This document shows, one piece after another, positions 34,410-47,504 of a stretch of DNA of 64,000 bases. Below the pieces are notes generated by a model. That model did not search any database. It saw only the letters and a program-made list of their open reading frames with translations, and was not told the origin of the DNA. This DNA comes from Holacanthus passer. Taxonomy: Eukaryota; Chordata; Actinopteri; Pomacanthidae. The position numbers were made by a program, and so were the translations under genes. Position 1 is the stretch's first letter. Each line of letters opens with the position of its first letter. The DNA lies in NCBI GenBank assembly GCA_025331565.1, contig JAFREQ010000093.1:688001-752000 (forward strand), in the 5' to 3' direction.

Positions 34410-37400
34410 ATGGCCTCCAGCCACAGCTCCTCCCCAGTGCCTCGTGGAGGCCGAGATGGGATCTATCACAAGGAGCGGGATCCCTCCCCCCCTCGCTGTC
34501 GGCCCATCCGGTCCCTGCCTGATGTCTGTCCCAAGGAACCCACCGGTAGGAACAGCTGCTGCCTTTAATGTCGTAGCATATGTGGACATCATCTCAGGAC
34601 TCTAGCAGATGTATCTGTGCATCAGTTGCCTAAGTTAGGATGTCAACAAGTAGTGAAAATGTCTCCTCACAGTTTCCCAGAGCCTGGTGATGGTGAGGTC
34701 ACGTCTTAAATGTTTGGTTTAGTCCCACTAAACGTCCAAAACCCAAAGATATTTATCTTACAGTGATATGAAATAAAGAATTAGGGGCAAACGTTAAACT
34801 TGTGAAGCTGGAATCAGGAGATGTTTGAAATGTTTACTTTTTGAATAGCTTAAAGTAACTGGTTGTGACTGTTCTTCATATGGTGCTGCAGGCGAGGGGC
34901 GGGGCCTGTGTGACGGCCCGTCCGTGGTGGCGGAGCACGACAGGTGGACAGTGTACAGCTCGAAGGTCAACCTCCCCGCTGCGCTGAACGACCCGCGGCT
35001 CGCCAAAAGGGAGTCCGACTTTTTCACCAAAACATGGGGCCTGGACTTCGCAGAGACAGAGGTGATGCCCTCCTTCTACCTCCCCAACATCACCAGGGAA
35101 CACTTCGGGCCCTACCTGCAGGAAATGGCTCAGGTAACTCCCACACAGCTCTGTCTGAGAGTCAGACCTCAGCAGACTCACTGTTGATGTCACTTTGAAG
35201 TTGCTGAACCCGTGACTTGGTTGATATCTGTCATGTTACGTTCAGCTTTACCTGAAGTTCATTTATTGTGGTTGTGTCAGGAATCCTGTTGAAGCAGTTT
35301 TAGCTCCTGCAGCTCAGTACAGCAACCTGTGAGTGTTGTTTTAGGACAGACTTAAGACAAATATATATGAATGTCCAAATGTTTCTAAAACTTCACTCTT
35401 CTGTCTGATCAAACTGCTGCCTACTAATATCTATCATGGCAGTGATGTTTCTCTACTTGCTCAACTACATATTTTCATTATTGATGATTCTGTTGTGGGT
35501 GTTGTAAACTGCGGCGGTGCACCACAGATGGATATATAATGGGAAACACTAATGTGCCCTCGGTAAAAACCATAAAGGAGGAGCCACACACATCAATGCT
35601 TCTGTGTTTCCTCTTGCTCTACTGAATGTGTTTCCTGTGTTATTACTTGATAAAATCTTTGAAAATGTCAAATTATGAAAATGAAATGAGCCTCATTTGA
35701 TTCTGAGTCTGTATTCAGCAACACAGCAGCATCTCGAGGAGTAAAAGAAAAATGAAATCTTTTGTTACAGCAGTTTTACAGCAGCATTAATTTCCACTGT
35801 GCCATTTTGCGTTTACTAAATTTAAGACTTAATAATATTTAATTATCTTAGTAGTTAGTTATTTTCTGCCTCTGTGCCAGTGACATCCGTGTCTGAAGGC
35901 ACAGAAGTCAAGTATTCATGTGCTAACTAGAACAGTCCCCTCAGCAGAGCCAGGTCTCTGCCAGCTTTATAGTGAAGACGGAGGGGAAGATGAGGCGCAG
36001 CTAATTCCCCAGTTTCCCCTTTTAACGTCAGTTTCTTTGAGCTGCTGCTCCACTTGAGATTCATCCAGATAAGGATCATTATAAACTGCATCAGCAGCCT
36101 GTGTCTTCCAGTTTCCTTTTTTCATTCTTCCTCTTTAAAGTGTCTGATGTTGGACGTCTGATGGATAAATGCAAACTCCCCCCAAAACCTCAGAAAGGAC
36201 AACAGACAAAGGAATCGCTCTGCCAGGTCACAACAGACATTAATGTGCTGATGCAGCAGCTTTTAATTCCTTATTTTGTTTTTTCATTACTCGGTTTTAT
36301 ATTCAGCTCCTTCCAGCTGTGAGAGGAAATAAAAGTTTGGAATTCTCTGATAAGCAGAGTGTGGTTTCACTTCCGGGCTGAGGCGTGTGACACCTGGACA
36401 GGCTTCTTTCTGTTCCTCCTCCTCAGACACCAGAGTTGTCTGGTCTTACAAATGTCTCTGATATCACCGTCCACTTGTCGTTGTTGTGCTGAGTCCATTT
36501 CCTCCTTCAGTCAGACTGAAACACAGCTGTCAAACATGTTGGTTGTGTTTTCAGTTTGGTTTGTTTGTCTTTCACGTCGGTTAACATCGGGCGTTTGGCC
36601 TTGGCAGAATAAATGCCATACATCAACAAGGCTTTTTTCTCAAACTGAGATGTGGCTATGGAAATATCATTACACATGTCATTCTAGTCATTCAGCTGTT
36701 ACTCACATCCAGACGTGAAGTTCTAGTGGTTTTGGTCATGTACAGTTTAGTGGCTGTGCTTGCAGATTTGCGTGTCATGGAGGAGTGGACTCTTGGCCTC
36801 GGCCTGATCTTCCTGTAGTTTGCTGCTTGATTTTGCTCATTTGGCAACAAGAACTGTGACCTTTTGAAAGCGTCCATGTTTTTGTCATTTAGCGCCACCC
36901 TCAGGCAAAAGTTAACGTTTGACTTTCCACCCTGATGGAAGTCGGTGTGACTGTAGATGTTGAGTTTTAACCGAAACTCCTGAGTCTTTTTGTCTTTCTG
37001 TGTTTTTTATTTTTAGAGGGAAAAAATCCACGAACGTTGCAAATCGATCTGTCCCAACAAAGACGATGTGGACGCCGTCTCCAGTATCACCACCAACCAC
37101 GGTATGAATTATTCACCAGCTGCTGCAGGACGCTCCCCGATGGCCTCCTCTCCGGTCCATAGAGTGACCAGTGACAACACGCAGCACACACACAAACCTC
37201 CCACCTCTAAATGTCCAATACAGGTTGATGTGGAAATCAGTGATCGTTTGCATTTGAAGGCTTTGTCCTGACCCCCACAGGGAACAGAGCTCGTACTGAC
37301 GACAACATCAGATATTATTGATTATTGATGTGGATTTAACACGTAACATTTCAGAAGGATTTTTAGACTCAACAATACAGTTTCATTATCTTCCTTTAAA

Positions 37401-40034
37401 TCACGTCTTAAACTAATTTGTCTTTATTCAACTATGGATCATTTTCATTTTGCTCGTTTTTGTTTGGTTTTCATTTCATTTTATTTCTTTTTCTTTGTTT
37501 GCTTTGTTTTTTGTGCAAAGAAATGCAAATACATTTATTATTACTAATTACTATGTCATTACAGTGTTTGTGTACATTTGTATTGATTGATCAAGGTGAA
37601 TTGTAACAAACTCTTACTTAATAATTAACTGGCCATGCAAAAAAACCCAAACCTGACTCCAGGCTTCACAAACAGGTGTCACCCAAATGCTTTCTTTGCT
37701 TTTCATCCACATCGAACGCTGTGTTAGACAAAACAAAAATTCAATCCGTTTTTACTTTTAAAGTTTTTACTTGTGTCCATCATATAACTTTGTAGTTCAG
37801 AATGTAAAATAAGCTAAAACACAACTGACTATTTGAGTAATAACGAGTTACTGATCCAAAGCTTCTCTTGTTTCCTTCAGACAAATCCAGAGCTGAGCTG
37901 GAACAAGTCCCGAAGGTGACACTTCTACTTTTTCCCCTCAAACTTCCTTTTCCTTTTCATTTCTGCTTCTCAGCTCAATTGACGTTCAGCCTCATGCAAA
38001 CTGTCTTTTTTTTTTTTCTTGTCTTCTAAGATGGAAAAACAACATTAAGAATTTAAGTGCTGCCCAGAAGCATGTGAATTATATTTAACATGAATGTGTC
38101 TAATATATTAACTTCATCACGTGAAGCAAATGTGCCTTATTCACAGAGTTACCACACTCTTAGTTTTTAGATTTGGGACGTCTCCACTCTCACTGTGAGT
38201 TTCTGGGTGTCTCACATCGTCCTGTTTGTGTTTTGAATTTGCAGATTTTCATGAAGCCAGAGTTTGCTCTGGAGGACCCGGCCACCTTCAACACCGTCCT
38301 GCCCTGGTCGCACTTCAACAGCGCTGGGGGAAGAGCAGCAGAGACGTGGCCTCGTCCAAACTGCTGCAGGAGAAGGTGCCGAACACACACTGATCACAAG
38401 TCACAGGCTTTTCTCAAGAATGTAAACTTATCCAAGATAAACCTCCTAGACACGATTTGAACTTGGCTCAGTGGACTGTGTGTGTGCGTGCAGTGTTAAT
38501 CGGCCGTGTGTCTCTGCCCCTGTCCAGCTGAGTCACTACCTGGATGTGGTGGAGGTGAGCATCGCTCGGCAGATCTCTCTGCGCTCCGAGGCCTTTTTCC
38601 ACGCCATGTCCTCGCAGCACGAGCTGCAGGACCGGCTGCAGGAGACGCAGCAGGCTGTTGCCGTCCTGCGGGGCCGGACCGCTGCCATCGACCGGGTCAT
38701 GTGCCAGGGGCCTCTACGGGCCCTCCGCACCGCTCTGACCCGCAACAACTGCGTGAAGCTGCACAACAAGCTGAAGCTGATGGCGGCGGTGCATCAGACG
38801 CAGCCCACCGTGCAGCTGCTGCTGTCCACCTCCGAGTTCGTCGGAGCCCTGGAGCTCATCTCCACCACCAAGGAGGTGCTGCAGCAGGAGCTGCAGGGAA
38901 TCCACAGCTTCAGGTGAGGGAGGGGCTGACACTGTTGGCTCTGTTGGCACTGTGAGCATGTTGTCACTCAGCTTTAGAATAAGTACAAGCTTTTTCTCAA
39001 GTTGAAACATTTTCAACCTGGGTGGACGCCTGTTTGAAGAAGTTTGAGATTGAAGCAGCTTAGAGCAAACTTGCATGATGTCTGAAATACCTTCAGTGTC
39101 TGATCTCAGATCGGTGAGAACCAGCAACAGTTCAATGTAGAGACACGTTGAACCACAGACGACCATCAAAACACTCAGGTGAACTTTAAAGCCTCAGTAC
39201 AGGAAGTCCTGGTGACAGTAGGTCACAAACCACAGTGAAACTGCAACTGCAAAACCTCTGACTGTCCCTCCGTCTGTCTGTCTGTCCCCATCCGTCTGTC
39301 TGTCTGTCCCCATCCGTCTGTCTATCCCTCCATCTGTTTGTCTGTCCCTCTGTCTGTCTGTCTGTCCCTCCATCTGTCTGTCCTGTCTCCCCCTGTCTGT
39401 CTGTCTGTCTGTCTGTCTCCCCCTGTCTGTCTGTCTGCCCCTCTGTCTGTCTGTCTCTCAGACATCTGGGCTCCCAGCTGTGCGAGCTGGAGAAGCTGAT
39501 CGATAAGATGATGGTGGAGGATTTCAGCATGTACGCCCGCAGTGACCTGAACCGCAACCTGAAGGAGGAGCCCCAGGTGCTGGAGAAGGTCTGAACAAAC
39601 TCCTGATTCAGATACACGTTTGTCACCTTTATGCATTTACCCACATTTGCAGATTGGAATTATACATCTGGAGCTTGTCCTGAATATAATGATACAACTA
39701 AACCAATGTGGATCAACGACGGGTGAAAGAAGTCGTTTCGTGTAATTGTCAGTTTGTTTATTTCAGATGTCAGTGTGGAGGAGGATTTGTTGGCAAAAAC
39801 GCAAAAATATCACGGCATTGAGAAAAGCAACTAGTCCAGCAGCTCACATGATATAAATGAGTCCAGTAAATTTATTTTGATCTCGATGGGAGATTTAGAG
39901 AAGTTCCTCCTTTAAAATGGAGGAATGTGAGATTTCTAAATTGATCACTTTGGCCACATGAACTGTTGTGTATTTAACGGATACTATGCTCATCACAGGT
40001 CCACAAACCAAACACTGCCTCACACAAGGTGGGC

Positions 40035-40076
<42 letters not shown>

Positions 40077-43000
40077 TAAAAATAATCACATCAGACCCAT
40101 GAATCACTCCTGCTGCTGGAATCAGCTCAGTGTGGATCAATAATCGATCGAATATTGCACCATCAAATAATTTGAGTGTTTGTTTTAATGTGCTTGGAGT
40201 GCCAGACGGGTGGAGTTTACTGCCTTATGATGATTTGGAGCGTGGCAGGCAGGTTCGATGAATCCGTCTTGTCTCCAAGCAGGTTACAAAAACACTGCGA
40301 AGGTGAATAAATGTGTTTGCTTTGATCCTAAACTATAATCTTTGGGCAGTTTTGGAATTCCTACATTAATATTTATTCTCAGTCATCAAATAGTGATAAA
40401 GTGGGATTTTGATGCTGTGGTGTTAATGTTCCTTTAAATACTAATGATTAAAGCAGATACTGTTTAAAAAGGTTAAGATGTAAAAAAAAAAACAGTATTT
40501 GCTATGAAGACCGGGGCTTCTTTTTTAATAATGAATAATAATACATTTAATTTTAACAGCAGTATTTGCCCATTGGAGAGTCCAGTTAATATAAACCTAA
40601 AGGCTGTGTGATTAAAAGTTATATGTAGTTGTTTTTTCTTCAATTTTATTTCAAATGGATAAAAAGTCATTTTTAAAACAATAAGACAATAATTGTGATT
40701 TTAGCTCCAACTGTGCAGCTTGATTGATTTTATTGTCTACATGTAATTTTCAGTTCAACTAATTAACCATCATTTTAATTATGGATTCGTGGCTTGTGAA
40801 GATTTACTTGTTTGATTAGAACTTGTTGAAGAAATCCTGATTTATATTAAGTGAATCACATTTCTTGTGGCCTGATTGAGTCAGAGGTGGAAACATTTGC
40901 GTGTCTCTGTGTGTGTGTGTGTCTCTGTGTGTGTGTGTGTGTGTGTGTGTTCAGGAGCGTCTGGAGTCTCTGGTGTTCGGCCTGCTGCGGCAGAGGAAGC
41001 TGGACTTTTTGGATATTTACAGTGATGAGATGATTGTGGCTGCTAAGGCCATCGTCGCTCAGGTACGACTCCTGACTCTCACTGTGGAAACAGTAATAAC
41101 TGTTATCGGTGTAACATCTGAAAGGCAGAATGAGCAGGATTTGTCAGTTAAACACACACCCACTGCTCAAACGTTGACGCGCAGAAACATCATGAAAATA
41201 TAAGAAGCTAGAGGCGGAGTGCAGAGAGTCTGTAGATACAGATGCCATCACACACTTGTGGGTCCCAAGTGATGATTGAGGAAACATTTCTCTGTCTCTA
41301 CATTGTTTTTCAGCAAAATCCTGCTCATTCAACCTTTAAAAAAACCAGCACATTTGAAACTACAGATCAGTGATCAATCATTTCGTCAGTATGTGAACAC
41401 TTAATCTGATGTGTTTGTGTTTGCAGTGTGTAGCAGAGAGTGTTTTGCACATAGAAGAAATTGACACTGAAGTCGTCACTAAGTGAGTAGAAATGTGAAA
41501 ACAGTTCATCTGACTTTCTGGACTTGGTTGTGCTCTGCCACCTCACTGTTGGATCATTGTGGGCTTCTTCACTAATGGATGAGCAGGACTGTTTTCTAAC
41601 ATCAGTGTGACCTGAATGTGTCAGATATTAAAACTGCTGGTTGAACTAAAAACAGACATTATGTAATGTTCCTGTAAAAATAGAAAGCTCAAAGCACATA
41701 GACAGGGTTAATAGACAATTTTATGACTTGTTGAACAGGATGATCTTAACATTGTGTAAAATGTGTGTGTGTGTGTGTGTGCGTGTGTGTGTCAAGGCTA
41801 GCTGACCAGATGCGTGTGATGACGTTTCCTCAGTGGTTTGAGCTGCTGAAAAACGTCTTTGAGAGTTTCCTTCTCTTCCTGCAGGGGATCAAGGTGAGTC
41901 AGAACTCTCAGATACACTTTCCGAAAATAGTCAGACCAGAATCCGTTTTCACAGATGTGGCCATGAAAAATGCAAAATTTCAGCATGAAGAGAACGATAT
42001 AAACTCGGAGGTCCACTCGGAAAATGTCTGGAGCTTTTAGAGACGTTGAAACACGACTGATTGAATCTTTATTTTCCCGTCTCTCTCTCTGTGTGTCAGG
42101 CCACTCTGAACGTGATCAAAAATGTGGTTCTGGAGGTTTTGGCCTCGAACCAGAAGAACCGGCTGTTGGAGGAAGCCGCTTCAGGGGCTTCAGGCCTGGA
42201 GGCTTCCCAGGGCCCGTCGCTCCTGCAGGGGGAGGCCGAGCTGGCCTACCTCACCCATGAGGGTCTGTTCATCAGCGATGCTCTGAACGAGGCCCAGCAG
42301 CAGCAGCAGCAGCAGCAGCAACAGCAGGTGGTCCAGGATCACAGCTCTGTGGTGAACTCCAGGATCCAGCAGAACCGGACGGAGGCTGCCGCCAGCGACT
42401 CCGCAGACACCTCCGTCAGCAGGGAGCAGAGCTTCATGTATGTCACTACATTACACAGATTGTTCAGACGGCAGCAGTGACTCATTCAAGGTTTTTACAT
42501 TCATGTCTTAGAATGAAGTGAGTAAAAATATAGTTAAGCAGTTCAAATACATGTGGTCGGTTCAAACATGGCAGCTCTTGTGCTGAATCTGAAAAAAGAT
42601 GAACTCGATTTCACTAAAAGCACAAAAGTCTCATGATGAAACTCCTCTGTGCTGCAGAGTCAAGTTAACGCTCAATAGATCTGAATGTCTGTTTGATTAC
42701 GTGCAGTTTGACAGTTTACAACTTGTTTCAGTCAATATAAATGTAATATATATGGTTCCACCTTCGTTACACAGAGGAAGGTTACAACAGACAAAAAGCC
42801 TCAAATAATCAACTAATTACAAATAATCAAAAACAGTAGAATTTCAATACTTAATACACAGATTATTTCAACCACGTGAACTTTGTGTCAGAGCTGAGAT
42901 ATTTGTGTTGATGAGACACAAACCTGAACCACTGAATGATTGAGGCGAGGTAGCTTTACTTATGAAGCACAGTTCAAACAGAGACGATTCAAAGTGCTTT

Positions 43001-46000
43001 ACATGGACAAAGATAAAGGAAATGAGGATAGAACAAAATGAGATTGAAAATGAAATAAAGTAGAAATGGAATAAACCAGAAATTCTGTGCAGTAATAAGT
43101 TGTAAGTTTGTGATTCTTTACATAAATCTGTGTCAACACGATGCTGAGGACCTGTCTGTCCTCAGGTCCGGTGAGAATATGATGCCCACTGAGCTGGAGC
43201 TGAACCGTGTGATCAACAACATCCAGGAGCTGCTGTCCTCTGCCTCTGACGTCAGCCACGACCGCTGCGTCAAAGTCCTCACGGCCAGAGCGAAGGTCCG
43301 TCACCACCTGTCCCCGTGCCCCGCCCCCTCAGCTGTCAATGACCTTAACGTGAGAGTTTGATGTGACTTCTTGAATGGTCTCTGTCTCCGACAGGACGGC
43401 TCTCTGGAGCGTCTGAGCTCAGCGGAGTTCGTGTGTCTGTCTCAGGCGGTCGAGGGTTTCGTCAGGGACACCGAGGAGCTGTGCGGCCGGCGCAGCGTCT
43501 CCCTGAGGGGGGCGCTGCAGAGCCAGGCCAACCGCTTCGTCCACCGCTTCCACGAAGAACGCAAGACCAAACTCAGGTTAGTGAGTGCACCAGTGTTTTC
43601 AGCCTAATGTGCTGTTTCCCTCAGCTTTCAGTTTGTATAAACTACTGCACCAATTTGTGATTCTGATTCAACTCAACAGTGAAAATCCTGATGTCACATG
43701 TTATGTTATGTGAAATAACGTTCACAGAATCAACAGTTAGAATGAGTCTAAATGAGACGTGTCTCTCTGTCGGGACGTCCTTGGTGGCGGCAGCAGCTTG
43801 CTGGCATCTGGCAGTGTGGAGGGTGTTTGTGTGTCCTGATGTTTCCTGTCCCTGCAGCCTCCTCCTGGATAACGAGCGCTGGAAGCAGGCGGAGGTTCCC
43901 GCTGAGTTTCAGGATCTGGTGAACTCCATCGCCGATGGCAGAATAACACTACCAGAGCGCAAAATCCCAGGTACCCGAAGCCCTCAAACCTTCAAACGTT
44001 TCTGTCCAATGGACCAAACAGTCCACATGTCCTGAATACCCAGGGCAGAAGGAAGGGATTGTTTGATTCTTCCCTTTGTTACATTATGACCTACAATAAG
44101 TGTATTCAAACCCTCTTAAAGAAATAAAGCAGGTTCAGTGCTACAGCACAAAGAGCTCAGAGGTAAATCAAGCTGTGTTTGTCCAACAGGAAACTGGTGA
44201 TACTTTTTACATCAGTTCCACCCAGTACTACTTGTCCAGTTTACACATAGAGACTCAGCATTAGAAGACAGAGGAGACGTCTTCATCACGTCTCCCAGAG
44301 TCTGTTTGGACCGATATGGAAGAGTAGAGTAAAACACAAAGTGCTCCAGAAACACATATAAATAAAATGGCGTCCATGTGGATCCAGTCCTTCATACAGT
44401 TCTTCACAGTGATAAACGACAGGAAACATGAGCTGTAATCAAGAACATGTTCTGGAGTCATTTATGAAAATCACCAGAGACGTCTCTGCTCAGAACAAAC
44501 AGAGCACCAATGATATGTGTGAAGTTTTCAGCTCAGTGTCTCGGTGCAGGTCCAGAGGACAGGAAGCCCGCCGACTTCCTGCTCGTCAATGGGCAGAAAT
44601 ACGCCGTCGTTGGGTACGTGTCCGGTTCAGTAATCCCAGAGTTAATATTGATGTCAGATGATGATGATGATGGTGTTTGTGCAGCGTTGCGATGGTTGTG
44701 TTTTGTTTCTTCAGGACGGTTCTGCTGCTGATCCGGATCTTTCTGGAATATTGTCAGTGTGTCAACGACATCCCATCCATCGCTACCGACATGCTGACGC
44801 GCCTGTCGGACCTCCTCAAGGTCAGAACCAGCACAGACGCCCAGAACACGTCCATATGAACACTGAGCTGTTGAACACCCTCCTTTTCTCTCTGCCTCGA
44901 CCTTTCAGTGTTTCCTCTTTGCCAGCTCTGTTTTCATTTCTGACTTTAAAGTTGACAAAAATGAAATCGTAGCGTCTTAATAACATGACTGGAAGCAGTG
45001 AACAGAGAAATATGTTGTTGTCCGGTAAGATTCTGTAAATCACAGCAGCTCTGTTGAAGTTTCACATCTCCAGAGTTTAACATTTACACAGGTGATAGCG
45101 CCACCATCAGGTCATTTTGGTGTCAGTCATGGTAACTTGTCGTTGAATAACGTGTCACCAGCGACCTGAAGCCCTGCAGCTGCACACTGTCAACATTTAA
45201 TAAAATCAGCTCTTGTGTCTTCTGCAGCACTTCAACTCTCGGAGCTGTCAGCTGGTTCTGGGAGCCGGAGCTCTGCAGGTCGTCGGCCTCAAGACCATCA
45301 CCACCAAAAACCTCGGTACGAGCCGCCGCTCACACCGATCTGAATGGTCACATTTCAAACCAACGCTCTCTGACTGTGTCTGTGTGTTTGCAGCGTTGGC
45401 CTCTCGCTGCCTGCAGCTGGTGGTTCACTACATTCCCATCATCAGAGCTCATTTTGAGACCAAACTGCAGCTCAAACAGTTCAGCGTCCTCCGACACTTT
45501 GACCACATCACCAAGGTGACGCACAGCAATCTGTTAACAGATGTTAGAATCGCATGAAACATCTGCACATCGAGACGTTACGGTTTCAACTCCTCACATT
45601 AAAATCACTTACATGGAAAAAAAAGGGAAGATATAAAGATTATTATATAAAGAATTCTTACTAGAAGAATCAAAATCTTATTCCTGAACTTCCAAAGATT
45701 TTTCTACTTTCAGGTCCTTTTGGTCAAACGTTGTGATCAGACTCTCTGTTGCTTTGCAGGACTACAACGATCACATAGCAGAGATATCAGCGAAGCTGGT
45801 GGCCATCATGGACAGTCTGTTCGAGAAGGTTTTATCAAAGGTCAGATCGGCTTTTCATTTTTCATTCTTTTTCATGAGTCATGTATTTTAGTGTCATAAC
45901 ATTTATTCTGTACCGACACCGGGTTCAGTTTGATCTCTGAAAAAATGAAAAGGAGCTTAAATAACTTAACATCCCATTTTTCTGAACAATACAGTGATGA

Positions 46001-47238
46001 ACCCTGAAGGTCTGAAACATTTGAAACAAGGTGTGTTTGTACCAGTTTAGTTCAAATTTATTCAGATAACACTCGTGGTATATTTATCATAACTCAGTAA
46101 TGAGAGTATTAAAAGTGGTGGAGTTCACTTCAGCTTCAGTTTGACAGGACTGGATGAGACTCGACTAACAGCTGGAAGATAAATATCCATCGTTGTCTCA
46201 TAACTTACTCACACGTCCCAAACAATTATGACAAACTATTTCTATATTTGTCCTCGTGCACCATAAATATAAGCTTAATTGATATCATTCGTATAAAATA
46301 GAAGTAATGTAAAATTGTTCAAACTGAAAAGCATCAGCACCTGTTGTACACGTTCTGTTGGGGCTTTGGTGGCTCTGGGGGACAAAACATTTCCTCTGAT
46401 GAAACCATCTTTGGCTAAAATAAATGCACACACAGGTGTTGCACCAGATTCTGACCTGATTTGACCTGATTTCAAGTGTTTTTATTACCGTGTGTCTAAA
46501 GTATCACAGCTGACACCTGGTCGACGCTTCAGACTTCACCATGATGTTAACTTTCAGCATCGCAGGTTTCTGGACCCTGAAAACCAGCTGTTTGTCTCTG
46601 TCAAAGTAAAGAATGTGATAAAAGTATCACACTTTGATTGTCAGTGTATTTGTCTCACAAGCAAAGGATCATGGGTATCTGTATCTGTGGACACCTGTCG
46701 TCAGCGTTCACCTGTTATGTGACCGGTTTACTTTGGGTCGTTGGTTGGATTGTCAGTGTGTTGCAGATGTGTTTAGTCATGTGATCTTGTTGTGGCGTCC
46801 TCAGTATGAAGTGAAGGCTCCGATGCCCTCGGCCTGCTTCAGAAACGTCTGTAAGCAGATGGCAAAGATGCACGAAGCCATTTATGAGCTTCTACCTGAA
46901 GAACAGACACAGGTGAGACTCACGTTGATTTTATTAAATATCTTCACGGCTCCAAATGTGCTTTTTATCTGAGCATCTGTGAGAAATCCTGTAAAATGCT
47001 CTTCTAGAAGTTGAGTCAGTGTTGAGTCTCAGACAGATGTTTCCTGCACAGATGTTGTTTCTCAGGATTAATGCCAGTTTTAAGATGCACCTGAAGAGGC
47101 AGCTGGCTCGACTCGGGGTCGTCAACGACGGAGGACCCCAGCACGGGTAACTGCAACACACACACACACTCACTCACTCACTCACTCACACACACACACA
47201 CACACACACACTCACTCACTCACTCACACACTCACTCA

Positions 47239-47303
<65 letters not shown>

Positions 47304-47504
47304 TCACTCACTCACTCACACACACACACATACACACACACTCACTCACTCACTCACACACACTCACACACTCGTGACTGACTGCCTGCTGTTTGCAGGC
47401 TGGTGGTGGTGGACGTTGCGTTCTACACAGAGAACGTTCAGGCGCTGAGGAGCCTCGAGCGGCTCGACTTGAACATGGCTGAGATCTGGGAGCAGAAGAG
47501 GTGA
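34410..47504 (+). CDS. vps54: Vacuolar protein sorting-associated protein 54 (GARP complex), one apparent frame break
   Basis: Coding exons: 34410-34545, 34892-35133, 37017-37101, 37881-37915, 38245-38375, 38528-38913, 39462-39588, 40955-41062, 41427-41482, 41797-41893, 42100-42437, 43166-43295, 43395-43576, 43858-43970, 44550-44613, 44715-44820, 45228-45315, 45394-45515, 45760-45840, 46805-46912, 47052-47146, 47399-47504. All borders are GT-AG and phases agree except in 38245-38375. That exon is 131 nt where 132 is needed; one base appears missing in the G5 run at 38326-38330. With it the protein is 978 aa (human 977). Vps54 tethers endosome-derived vesicles at the trans-Golgi with Vps51-53. 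Signatures: SLPDVCPKEP, HDRWTVYSSKVNLPA, LSHYLDVVE, NNCVKLHNKLKLMA, STSEFVGALELI, NRFHEERKTKL, HYIPIIRAHFETKL, DLNMAEIWEQKR. The Leu mutated in wobbler mice (L967Q) is kept (TTG at 47469). An 11-Gln run sits near residue 534. Start 34410 has Kozak G at -3 and +4. Confidence 0.94.
39258..39461. repeat. (CTGT)n-rich microsatellite ending at a splice acceptor
   Basis: About 200 bases of CTGTCTGTCTGTCCC-type units, closing with CTGTCTCTCAG directly before the vps54 exon at 39462. It supplies the entire pyrimidine tract. Confidence 0.95.
40028..40073. repeat. (CA)n microsatellite
   Basis: An uninterrupted CA run of about 45 bases in a vps54 intron. Confidence 0.97.
40903..40954. repeat. (GT)n microsatellite at a splice acceptor
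   Basis: GT repeats with a CTCT interruption, ending GTTCAG immediately before the vps54 exon at 40955. Confidence 0.95.
41762..41796. repeat. (GT)n microsatellite at a splice acceptor
   Basis: A GT run with one GC. It ends in GTCAAG, an atypical acceptor (AAG), directly before the vps54 exon at 41797. Phase requires this junction. Confidence 0.93.
42295..42327 (+). repeat. vps54: In-frame CAG repeat (polyglutamine) in vps54
   Basis: Eleven consecutive Gln codons, one of them CAA, following FISDALNEA. The human protein has no such run at this point as I recall it. It sits in the weakly conserved Ser/Thr-rich linker between the N- and C-terminal halves. Confidence 0.95.
47157..47372. repeat. 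(CA)n/(CACT)n compound microsatellite
   Basis: Alternating CA runs and ACTC tetramer blocks across about 215 bases. It fills nearly all of the last vps54 intron (47147-47398). Confidence 0.97.

Noticed and set aside
38506..38955. 149-aa plus-strand frame over the vps54 exon 38528-38913
   Set aside because: It is an alternative frame of the exon; the true frame encodes LSHYLDVVE and continues in phase.
39186..39644. Minus-strand 152-aa frame rich in Asp/Arg/Gln/Thr
   Set aside because: It is the complement of the (CTGT)n repeat plus a vps54 exon.
34410..47504. vps54 as a pseudogene because of the frame break
   Set aside because: Twenty-one other exons have intact frames, splice sites and conserved residues, including the C-terminal DLNMAEIWEQKR; a single-base problem in a homopolymer is more likely.
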